A stretch of 44,252 nucleotides of DNA. Origin: an uncultured Acidobacteriaceae bacterium. GTDB lineage: Bacteria; Acidobacteriota; Terriglobia; Terriglobales; Acidobacteriaceae. The notes beneath the pieces were generated by a model, which saw nothing but the letters and a program-made list of their open reading frames with translations, was not told the origin of the DNA and ran no database searches. The position numbers and the translations under genes were made by a program. The stretch spans positions 1-44,252 of the forward strand of contig CAIWFH010000104.1 in assembly GCA_903911925.1 (NCBI GenBank), in the 5' to 3' direction. Shown one piece after another: positions 34,001 through 40,385 of this stretch (its first letter is position 1; the number at the start of each line of letters is the position of its first letter).

Positions 34001-35146
34001 ATGCCCACCGCAGTTCGTTCGCACGCGAAGATCAATCTTGGCCTCTATATCGGCGCTCCGCGCGCCGACGGGTTCCACTCACTGGCGACGGTTTACCAGA
34101 CACTGGAGCTTTACGATGTTTTGACGGTGACCGCCCGGCCTGCCGCGGTAACCGCGATCCGGCTGACTTCAAACGACGAGCGGGTTCCAACCGATGCCCG
34201 CAATACCGCGTGGAAGATGGTTGCGCTGGCGCTTGAGGCGCTGGGCCTCAACGCCGAAGTTGAGATTCATATCGACAAGCGGCTGCCGGTGCAGGGCGGG
34301 CTGGGTGCAGGGTCGGCCAATGCGGTGGCGGCGCTGGTGGGGCTGGAAGCGGAACTAGGCTTAGCGGGTCAGCTGGACATGGGGGCCTGGTTGGCAGAAC
34401 CCACATTTTCAAATGCAGGTCCTTCGACTCCGCCGCGCTCCGCTCAGGATGACAGACCTTCATATGAGCCCGCTCACGATGACCGATCGAAGAGCTGGGG
34501 AGCAAAACGTCTGGAACTGGCTGCCCGGGTCGGGTCGGATGTGCCGCTGTTCCTCATTGGCGGCGCGATTCTGGGCCTTGATCGGGGTCAGGAAGTCTAT
34601 CCCCTGCCGGATTTCGAGCCCACCTGGTGCGTTGTGGCATTACCCGAGATTGGCGTCTCCACTCCGCAGGCCTTTCGCGACTGGGACGCCCTCTGCGCCG
34701 CGGAAGGTTTGACCGCCGAGGCCAGTACAGATAAACTGAATGAGTTGAGCCGCGCCTACGCGAGCGCCTTTTCGGGAGCGATTCCAGGAGGTCGGCAGGT
34801 TGGCTCCTTCGGTGCCCTCTCAAATGAGGGCCTGGCCGGACCACTTGAGTCCGCGCTTGTCCGCACCGGGATCAGTAGCTGGATCCAGAACGACTTTGAA
34901 CGGGTCGTCTTTCCCCAGCATCCCCCCCTTGCAGAGATCAAGCGCATTCTTGTGGCTTCGGAGACCCCGGAGGCAGCCCGCTATGCCTCGCTGTCCGGTT
35001 CCGGTTCGGCTCTTTTCGGGTTGTACCTGACCAGGGAAGATGCGGAAAAGGCCCAGGAGCGCCTGAAGCAGCAGAAAGTACGGGGCACCATCACCCGTAC
35101 CCTGCCGCGCTCAGACTACTGGAGCCAGATGTTAACAAGTCATTGA
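34001..35146 (+). CDS. ispE: 4-diphosphocytidyl-2-C-methyl-D-erythritol kinase, carrying a repeat-derived insert
   Basis: Phosphorylates CDP-ME in the non-mevalonate isoprenoid pathway. GHMP-kinase landmarks are SHAKINLGLYIGAPRADGFHSLATVYQTL (catalytic Lys in AKIN), VQGGLGAGSANAVAAL (ATP loop), VGSDVPLFLIGG (catalytic Asp) and SLSGSGSALFGLY. At 381 residues it is clearly longer than the usual 280-300. About 39 residues (roughly 132-170), between GAWLAE and the LELAARVGSDVP helix, are polar, read in frame, and coincide with a dispersed repeat. The catalytic motifs on both sides are intact, so the enzyme is probably active with a surface loop. Probably essential, since no other isoprenoid kinase is visible. 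Confidence 0.93.
   Translation: MPTAVRSHAKINLGLYIGAPRADGFHSLATVYQTLELYDVLTVTARPAAVTAIRLTSNDERVPTDARNTAWKMVALALEALGLNAEVEIHIDKRLPVQGGLGAGSANAVAALVGLEAELGLAGQLDMGAWLAEPTFSNAGPSTPPRSAQDDRPSYEPAHDDRSKSWGAKRLELAARVGSDVPLFLIGGAILGLDRGQEVYPLPDFEPTWCVVALPEIGVSTPQAFRDWDALCAAEGLTAEASTDKLNELSRAYASAFSGAIPGGRQVGSFGALSNEGLAGPLESALVRTGISSWIQNDFERVVFPQHPPLAEIKRILVASETPEAARYASLSGSGSALFGLYLTREDAEKAQERLKQQKVRGTITRTLPRSDYWSQMLTSH
34394..34510. repeat. Dispersed repeat inserted in frame within ispE
   Basis: The segment contains CCTTCGACTCCGCCGCGC..CTCAGGATGAC (about 34421-34453). On the other strand this reads as the CATCCTGAGCGG..GGAGTCGAAGGACC element that I know as abundant between genes in Acidobacteriota; its chance translation HPERSAAESKDL is familiar from database ORFs. 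A half-copy follows: CCGCTCAGGATGAC (34439-34452) and CCGCTCACGATGAC (34470-34483) differ by one base. The exact borders are estimated from where family similarity to IspE stops and resumes. Confidence 0.75.
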
Positions 35147-35192
35147 CAGTCAGCCGCTGTGGGAGAGAAACTCGCCTTCGGCTGTCAAACGG

Positions 35193-35266
35193 TGGGCGAT
35201 CGTCTAATGGTAGGACAGTGCCCTTTGGAGGCACTTGTCCAGGTTCGAATCCTGGTCGCCCAGCCA
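35193..35266 (+). tRNA. tRNA-Gln (anticodon UUG)
   Basis: A complete cloverleaf: acceptor TGGGCGA/TCGCCCA, D-arm with TCTAATGGTAGGA, anticodon stem-loop GTGCC CTTTGGA GGCAC (anticodon TTG), T-loop GTTCGAATC, discriminator G and encoded CCA. The weak U1-A72 pair and G73 discriminator are the usual Gln identity features. It lies between ispE and prs on the same strand. Confidence 0.95.
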
Positions 35267-35327
35267 GTTTCTTCAAGAGAAGCACCGGAAAACAGCCAAA
35301 GCCAACCAGCTTGGAGGTGTACGGAAG

Positions 35328-36440
35328 ATGGAAGTGGAAGCCTTGACGGTACCGACGTTGGAAGACAAACAGCAGCCGGGCGCGGACGATGAGCGGAGCG
35401 ACGGCTCGCTCAAGGGCCCAAATCCTGGCGCAGCACCTGAGATAAAGCCTCAGGGGGTCAAGCCGGCCGCAGAGCGCAAGCGCACCCGGAATCTCAGCGA
35501 GGACAAGCGTTTCAAACTCTTCAGCGGATCGGCCAACCGGCCCCTCACCGAGGAAATTGGCCGCCACATCGGCGTACCGGTGGGCGAATCAAAGATCCAG
35601 CGCTTTGCCGATGGGGAAGTGTACTTCCAGCTTCTTGAGAACGTGCGCGGCGTCGATGTCTTCGTCGTGCAGCCGACCTGCTACCCCGTTGACCAGCACC
35701 TCGTTGAACTTCTGGTCATGATTGACGCGCTCAAGCGCGCCTCGGCGGCCCGCATCACGGTGGTTGTGCCCTATTACGGCTACGCCCGCCAGGACCGCAA
35801 AGACCGCCCCCGCGTGGCCATCAGCGCCAAGCTCATTGCCGATTTGCTCACTACGGCCGGCGCCAATCGCGCCCTCTTCGTCGACCTGCACGCCGCTCAG
35901 ATTCAGGGCTTCTTCAACATTCCCGTCGACCACCTCTTTGCCAGCCCGGTGCTGGTGAGCTACTTCCGCGAGCTCAAGCTGCCCAATCTGACAGTTGTTT
36001 CGCCAGACGCAGGCGGCGTGGAGAGGGCCCGGTTCTTCGCGCAAAAAGTAGGAGCGCCGCTGGCCATTGTGGACAAGCGCCGCACCGAGATCAACGTAGC
36101 CGAAGTGATGAACGTGGTCGGCGATGTGAAGGGCAAGAACTGCCTCATCATCGACGACATTATCGACACGGCAGGCACGCTGGTAAAAACCGTGGACGCC
36201 CTGTACGACGCCGGCGCCGCGGCCGTATATGCCTGCGCCAGCCACGCCGTGCTTTCCGGCCCGGCCATTGAACGCATCGCCGCTTCGCGGATTGTTGAAG
36301 TGGTTGTCACAAACACAATACCCCTGCGCGAAGCTGCGCAGAAGTTGCCCAAGATCAAGGTGCTCTCCATTGCCGGCCTGCTGGGCGCGGCCATTGAGAG
36401 CATTCACATGGAGACCAGCGTGAGTACGCTGTTCTCGTAG
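35328..36440 (+). CDS. prs: Ribose-phosphate pyrophosphokinase
   Basis: Makes PRPP from ribose 5-phosphate and ATP, the precursor for nucleotides, His and Trp. The 370-residue protein has a 50-60-residue polar extension before the family start (FKLFSGSANRPLTEEIGRHIGV). Landmarks are RFADGEVYFQLLENVRGVDVFVVQPT, VPYYGYARQDRKDRPRVAISAKLIADLL (flexible loop), VDLHAAQIQGFFNIPVDHLFASPVL, and the PRPP-binding loop NCLIIDDIIDTAGTLVKTVDALYDAGA. The ATG at 35328 has GGAGG 10 nt upstream; the open frame reaching back into the tRNA is not coding. The N-terminal extension is rich in Glu, Pro and Lys and probably disordered. Confidence 0.96.
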   Translation: MEVEALTVPTLEDKQQPGADDERSDGSLKGPNPGAAPEIKPQGVKPAAERKRTRNLSEDKRFKLFSGSANRPLTEEIGRHIGVPVGESKIQRFADGEVYFQLLENVRGVDVFVVQPTCYPVDQHLVELLVMIDALKRASAARITVVVPYYGYARQDRKDRPRVAISAKLIADLLTTAGANRALFVDLHAAQIQGFFNIPVDHLFASPVLVSYFRELKLPNLTVVSPDAGGVERARFFAQKVGAPLAIVDKRRTEINVAEVMNVVGDVKGKNCLIIDDIIDTAGTLVKTVDALYDAGAAAVYACASHAVLSGPAIERIAASRIVEVVVTNTIPLREAAQKLPKIKVLSIAGLLGAAIESIHMETSVSTLFS

Positions 36441-36443
36441 AAG

Positions 36444-36550
36444 CAGTTCGCAGTTCGTAGTTGTCTGCGTACGTGGAAGATCAACTTGGCTAGTAAACAG
36501 AATGCAGGGAAGGTAATCTCGGCCGACTTTTTGCTGAGAACTGCGAACTG
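36444..36550. repeat. Long-spaced inverted repeat between prs and rplY
   Basis: CAGTTCGCAGTT (36444-36455) and AACTGCGAACTG (36539-36550) are exact 12-nt inverted copies about 83 nt apart, flanked by imperfect extra units (AGTTCGTAGTT; GTGAACTGG). They enclose most of the 179-nt gap between prs and rplY. This could be a MITE-like or dispersed element, or a large RNA hairpin. No T-run marks a terminator. Confidence 0.6.
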
Positions 36551-36619
36551 TGAACTGGCCTTTCACAAAGGGAGCGGAGCCCAAACAGCCCGTGCCCGAC
36601 ACAAGGAAACGAGAGAGAA

Positions 36620-37315
36620 ATGCCTGAAGTAGTCATAGCCAAGCCCCGTGTGGGCAAGTTCAACAAGAATGCCGCTCGCCGCGTGCGGGTCGCGGGCAAG
36701 ATTCCTGCCGTACTGTATGGTTCGGGGCACGACCCCGTTGCTGTCGAAGTGGACCCCAAGCAGATTTCGAAGATCCTTTTCTCCGAGACCGGCCACAACA
36801 CCATCTTTGACGTGGAAGTTGCAGGCCTGCCCACGGCCAAGGCCATGATCGTCGACTGGCAGCGCGAGCCCATCAATGACCTCCTGATTCACATTGACCT
36901 GAAGCGCATTGCCCTCGACAAGACCCTCAAGGTCAGGGTGCGGGTCAAGCTGGTTGGCGTTCCGCTGGGCGTCAGAAACTCCGGCGGCATTTTGGACCAG
37001 GTACTCCGCGAAGTCGAAGTCGAGTGCCTCCCCGCCGACATCCCTGCCAGCATTGCGGCAGACGTCAGCAACCTGGAGATGTTCCAATCGCTGCGCGTCA
37101 GCGACTTGCCCCACTCGGACAAGGTCAAGTACCTCAACGCCGAAGACGCCACCGTCGCTCACGTGGTTTCGATCCGCGAGGAAGCGCCCACCGCTGCGGA
37201 GACTGAAGCAGCCGCTGTGGCTGCCGCTACCGCGGCAACCGCAGCAGCCGAGCCCGAGGTTGCCAAGAAGGGCAAGCCCGAGGACGCTGCAAAGAAGCCC
37301 GAGGCGAAGAAGTAA
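36620..37315 (+). CDS. rplY: 50S ribosomal protein L25/general stress protein Ctc
   Basis: A 231-residue two-domain (Ctc-type) L25 that binds 5S rRNA. The N-terminal L25 domain begins VVIAKPRVGKFNKNAARRVRVAGKIPAVLYGSG and includes VDWQREPINDLLIHIDLKRI. The C-terminal TL5/CTC domain has VRVRVKLVGVPLGVRNSGGILDQVLREVEVECLPADIPASIAADVSNLEM. The last 40 residues are an Ala/Glu/Lys-rich tail of low complexity. It sits between prs and pth, an arrangement common to many bacteria, with only 3 nt between its stop and the pth start. Confidence 0.95.
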   Translation: MPEVVIAKPRVGKFNKNAARRVRVAGKIPAVLYGSGHDPVAVEVDPKQISKILFSETGHNTIFDVEVAGLPTAKAMIVDWQREPINDLLIHIDLKRIALDKTLKVRVRVKLVGVPLGVRNSGGILDQVLREVEVECLPADIPASIAADVSNLEMFQSLRVSDLPHSDKVKYLNAEDATVAHVVSIREEAPTAAETEAAAVAAATAATAAAEPEVAKKGKPEDAAKKPEAKK

Positions 37316-37318
37316 GCC

Positions 37319-37969
37319 TTGGTTGAAGCAAGCGAGTCCGGTAAGAGCCAAGGCCCGTTTCTTGTGGTGGGCCTTGGCAATCCCGGCCCCGAGTATCTGT
37401 GGACTCCGCATAACGCCGGGTTCATGGCCATTGACCGCATCGCCCAGCAAGAGGGCGTTGTGGTCCAGAACCGGCGATGCCGGGCCGCTACAGCAACCTG
37501 CCGCATGGTAGGGCGCCAGGTGGTTCTGGCTAAACCGGAGACCTTTATGAACCTGAGCGGGCTCGCAGTGGCCGCCCTGGTTCAGGAGTTTGAGGCGGAC
37601 CCATCGAAAGACCTCCTCGTGATTCATGACGAGTTGGATTTGACCTTGGGGACCTTCAAGATCAGGGAGCGCGGTTCGCCCGCGGGCCACAACGGTGCCC
37701 GCAGCATAACCGGCGCCCTGGGAACCCAGGAGTGGTTGCGCCTCCGTATTGGCGTGGAACTCGATTTGCCACCGGAGGCCATTGCGGCCGGCGGCAGGCG
37801 GCCGGGCAGGGATTACCTGCTTTCGCCCATGCGCAAGGCGGATTTGACGGTGCTTGACGAGGTGTTGGACCGGGTGGCAACCGCAACCCGCCGCATTCTC
37901 GAACTGGGACCGGCAGCCGCGATGAACGAGTTCAACCGCCGGGACAAGAACAGTCCTGCGGAAGAGTAA
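37319..37969 (+). CDS. pth: Peptidyl-tRNA hydrolase
   Basis: Releases peptides from prematurely dropped peptidyl-tRNAs. The 216-residue protein has FLVVGLGNPGPEYLWTPHNAGFMAIDRIA (catalytic His in PHNAGF), KPETFMNLSG, VIHDELDLTLGTFKIRERGSPAGHNGARSI (catalytic Asp, tRNA-binding Asn) and LRIGVELD. It appears to start at TTG 37319, 3 nt after the rplY stop; no ATG lies before the conserved first strand. The C-terminus (AAAMNEFNRRDKNSPAEE) has the usual FN ending. Likely co-translated with rplY. Confidence 0.95.
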   Translation: MVEASESGKSQGPFLVVGLGNPGPEYLWTPHNAGFMAIDRIAQQEGVVVQNRRCRAATATCRMVGRQVVLAKPETFMNLSGLAVAALVQEFEADPSKDLLVIHDELDLTLGTFKIRERGSPAGHNGARSITGALGTQEWLRLRIGVELDLPPEAIAAGGRRPGRDYLLSPMRKADLTVLDEVLDRVATATRRILELGPAAAMNEFNRRDKNSPAEE

Positions 37970-38057
37970 GAGCAGCAAGAGCAACAACGGCCGCCATGGC
38001 GTTTCAACCAGCGGCAGGGTCTGGAGTCAAAGGGACTCCAGCGGAAAAGGAAAACGG

Positions 38058-38504
38058 ATGTCCCGTGTGTATGAAGTGATGTTTATTGTTCGGCCCGACG
38101 TGGCCGAAGAGGATGCCGACAAGCTGATCGCCGGCTTCTCCGACACCGTTACCAAGGGTGGCGGAGTGGTCAAGACCGTCGAGAAGATGGGCCGGCGCAA
38201 GCTTGCTTACATGGTCCGCAAGTTCAACGACGGCAACTATGTTCTGCTGACCATCGAGGCCAACGGCGCGGTGGTGTTGGAGCTTGAGCGCCGCCTGCGC
38301 GTAACTGAACCGGTGATCAAGTTCATCACCGTCCGCATCGACGAGGAAGAAAAGCGCCTCGCCAAGGTTAAGGCACTGCGCGGCGTTCGCCGCAGCTCAA
38401 TGCCGGCCGTCGCGGCTCCCGTTGCAGCCCCTGTGGCAGCGGCAGTTCCAGTTGTCGCCGCGGAAGCCGCGGAAGCCGGCGAAGCGGTCCAGGCCAGCGT
38501 CTAA
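38058..38504 (+). CDS. rpsF: 30S ribosomal protein S6
   Basis: The 148-residue protein begins MSRVYEVMFIVRPDVAEEDADKLIAGF and contains VKTVEKMGRRKLAYMVRKFNDGNYVLLTIEANG and ELERRLRVTEPVIKFITVRID, the S6 ferredoxin-like fold. The final 45 residues are an Ala/Val/Pro/Glu-rich extension. In the 30S platform it pairs with S18, whose gene is next. A purine-rich site (GGAAAAGGAAAACGG) precedes the ATG. Confidence 0.96.
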   Translation: MSRVYEVMFIVRPDVAEEDADKLIAGFSDTVTKGGGVVKTVEKMGRRKLAYMVRKFNDGNYVLLTIEANGAVVLELERRLRVTEPVIKFITVRIDEEEKRLAKVKALRGVRRSSMPAVAAPVAAPVAAAVPVVAAEAAEAGEAVQASV

Positions 38505-38608
38505 GGCTTGTCATGAATTGCCGCTGCCGGTATCCGGGTGCGGCCGATCCAGTGTTCTGCCAGGCGAAGACCGCTTGCCGGAACCCAAGAGAGTAAAGAG
38601 GAAACACC

Positions 38609-38998
38609 ATGTCTGAAGAGACTCCAGGAAGGGCGCCCGAGGGCGCACCCCAAGCAGAATCCGCACCAGTTTCAAGCCCGGGCCCGGGTTCAAGTTCCGG
38701 CCACAGTTCAGGTCCCCGCCCCGGCGGACGCCCCGGCGGCCCCGGCGGCCGACCCTCCGGCGGCCCCGGCGGCCGCGGCAAGTTCTTCCGGCGCAAGAAG
38801 GTCTGCAAGTTCTGCACCGAGAAGATTGACGCGATCCCTTACCGCGATGTCCGCCTGCTGCAGGGCTTTGTGGCCGAGCGCGGCAAGATTGTGCCCCGCC
38901 GCCTGACCGGCGTTTGCACCACGCACCAGCGCCGCCTCACCCGCGCCATCAAGCAGGCCCGCAATATCGCCCTGCTGCCGTTCGCGACGCGCCACTAG
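38609..38998 (+). CDS. rpsR: 30S ribosomal protein S18 with Gly/Pro-rich N-terminal extension
   Basis: The C-terminal ~75 residues are a normal S18: [68 protein letters not shown]. It is of the zinc-binding type, with CKFC and CTTH forming a Cys3His site. The first ~50 residues are an unusual extension of Gly, Pro, Ser and Arg ([21 protein letters not shown]), resembling an RGG-type disordered RNA-binding tail; S18 is normally about 75-90 residues in all. The start at 38609 follows AGAGG 8-10 nt upstream. It lies between rpsF and rplI. Confidence 0.95.
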   Translation: MSEETPGRAPEGAPQAESAPVSSPGPGSSSGHSSGPRPGGRPGGPGGRPSGGPGGRGKFFRRKKVCKFCTEKIDAIPYRDVRLLQGFVAERGKIVPRRLTGVCTTHQRRLTRAIKQARNIALLPFATRH

Positions 38999-39042
38999 GA
39001 AGAGCGGTTTCAGAGGGTTGGCCGGGGCTTTGGATGAAGGGT

Positions 39043-39097
39043 ACGGGCTTTAGCCCGTGCATCATGCCTGGCAGAAATCTAAGGGGCTTTAGCCCCT
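39043..39097. repeat. Paired GGGCTTTAGCCC palindromes between rpsR and rplI
   Basis: ACGGGCTTTAGCCCGT (39043-39058) and AGGGGCTTTAGCCCCT (39082-39097) are two palindromes sharing the core GGGCTTTAGCCC, 39 nt apart. Similar paired palindromes are a common dispersed element of Acidobacteriota. In RNA they would form two short hairpins in the rpsR-rplI message, where they could modulate readthrough or stability. Confidence 0.65.
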
Positions 39098-39166
39098 GCG
39101 GGAACGTTGGCAAGCGGACGTAAACACTTCGCGCGCCGGCGCCCGAGACAAATTGGAGATTTAGTC

Positions 39167-39664
39167 ATGGAAGTTATTCTGAAGGAAGACGTAGTCCACC
39201 TGGGCCACCGCGGAGAAGTCGTTAAAGTGGCCGACGGCTACGGACGCAATTTCCTGCTGCCGCGCAAGCTGGCCATGCAGGCCACAGCCGCCAACAAGGC
39301 CGTCATCGAGCAGATGAAGACCGCCGCCGCCCGCCGCTCAGCCACTGAGAAGGTGATCGCCGAGGAACTGGCCACCAAGCTGGCCCCCGTCGAGCTCAGC
39401 TTTACCCGCAAGTCGGGCGAAGCCGGCCGCCTCTTCGGTTCCGTAACCTCAGCCGACGTCGCTGCCGGCCTGGCAACCGAGGGCTTTGAAGTGGACCGCC
39501 GCAAGATCGTCCTCGACGAGCCGCTCAAGAGCGTTGGCGAGTTCTCGGTCGCCATCCGGCTCCACCGCGAAGTCACAGCCCACGTCAAGGTCAAGGTTCT
39601 CGCCGAAGCCACGGAAGAAGCTGCCCCCGAAGCTCCGGCCGCCGAAGAAGCCAAGGCCGAGTAG
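39167..39664 (+). CDS. rplI: 50S ribosomal protein L9
   Basis: The 165-residue protein begins MEVILKEDVVHLGHRGEVVKVADGYGRNFLLPRKLAMQATAANK, the conserved 23S rRNA-binding N-domain. A connecting helix leads to the C-domain: FTRKSGEAGRLFGSVTSADVAAGLATEGFEVDRRKIVLDEPLKSVGEFSVAIRLHREVTAHVKVKV. An Ala/Glu-rich tail follows. The ATG at 39167 with GGAG 8 nt upstream was chosen; the frame from 39107 adds residues from the repeat-containing spacer. It is the last gene of the rpsF-rpsR-rplI set, followed by a strong terminator-like hairpin. Confidence 0.96.
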   Translation: MEVILKEDVVHLGHRGEVVKVADGYGRNFLLPRKLAMQATAANKAVIEQMKTAAARRSATEKVIAEELATKLAPVELSFTRKSGEAGRLFGSVTSADVAAGLATEGFEVDRRKIVLDEPLKSVGEFSVAIRLHREVTAHVKVKVLAEATEEAAPEAPAAEEAKAE

Positions 39665-39678
39665 CTTTACCGAACAGA

Positions 39679-39720
39679 GCGCGCCCCCGCCTTCCACCTC
39701 GGTGGAGGGCGGCGCGTGTT
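39679..39720 (+). terminator. Terminator-like hairpin after rplI
   Basis: CCGCCTTCCACC and GGTGGAGGGCGG pair around a 2-nt centre (one G-T wobble), extended by outer GCGC bases, and are followed by GTGTTT. The stem is very strong and begins about 15 nt after the rplI stop. The T-run is short, so it may act as a bidirectional hairpin terminator for rplI and the convergent zinc-ribbon gene. Confidence 0.65.
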
Positions 39721-39802
39721 TCCCGCTGAGCCATCCAGTGATTCGCCAACCGGAGATCGCACTCCTCTTGACCGGCGATTATGACCCCTGTTCGCCTCCC
39801 TT

Positions 39803-40237
39803 TCAAGCTGCCCGCAGGAACTTCCTGTTCTCAATCAGGATGGGCTTGCTGCATCCGTGGCAATAGAACTCGGGCACGGTGATGATGCTGTGGATGCGGA
39901 TTCCGCACCAGGGGCATGTGCCGTGCATGGCGCCAATGCCGATCATGGGGCCCAGCAGCGGCGCCAAGACGGCCACAATAATCATTGGCACGCCCAGGAG
40001 TGCGCCCAGGCCAGTGAGGCAAAGCATGGTTCCCACAATCGCCAGGATGGGCACTGTGATCATGCCGAAGAGAAGTCCCGCGAATGCCCCACGATACGGC
40101 GCTTTTTGAGCGGAAGTCGTGGCAGCCGATGTTGCTAATACGGGCGGAGTTTCATGACGGATGACTGCTCCGCAGTGGGGACAGAACTTCCACGGAGCAA
40201 CAACCTGCGCTCCGCAATTTGAACATAGCGCGTCCAT
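39803..40237 (-). CDS. Zinc-ribbon membrane protein
   Basis: A 144-residue protein. The N-terminal zinc ribbon is MDALCSNCGAQVVAPWKFCPHCGAVI (CxxC...CxxC). Two hydrophobic segments follow (GAFAGLLFGMITVPILAIVGTMLCLTGLGALLGVPMIIVAVLAPLLGPMIGIGAM), then a second ribbon-like set, CPWCGIRIHSIITVPEFYCHGCSK. The ATG at 40237 has a perfect AAGGAGG 10 nt upstream; the longer frame has no support. Function is unknown. It lies convergent to rplI and divergent from dnaG. Confidence 0.8.
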   Translation of the reverse strand: MDALCSNCGAQVVAPWKFCPHCGAVIRHETPPVLATSAATTSAQKAPYRGAFAGLLFGMITVPILAIVGTMLCLTGLGALLGVPMIIVAVLAPLLGPMIGIGAMHGTCPWCGIRIHSIITVPEFYCHGCSKPILIENRKFLRAA

Positions 40238-40385
40238 TCTTAAATGTCCTCCTTGAGGGTGAGCCAGCATAGCACTGCGGAAATAGTGCGGACAAGTGGA
40301 ATTCGCCCCTCCAGGTCTCGTTAGCGGCGGGTTATTCACCGCTTCCACATCTCCCTTCGGCCTTATTCTCAGTAGAGACCCTCCA

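Noticed and set aside
34248..34505. Minus-strand frame within ispE
   Set aside because: Its translation (HPERSAAESKDL...) is the well-known chance product of a dispersed repeat.
35235..35327. Upstream extension of prs reaching into the tRNA-Gln gene
   Set aside because: It would translate the tRNA; ATG 35328 has a good ribosome binding site.
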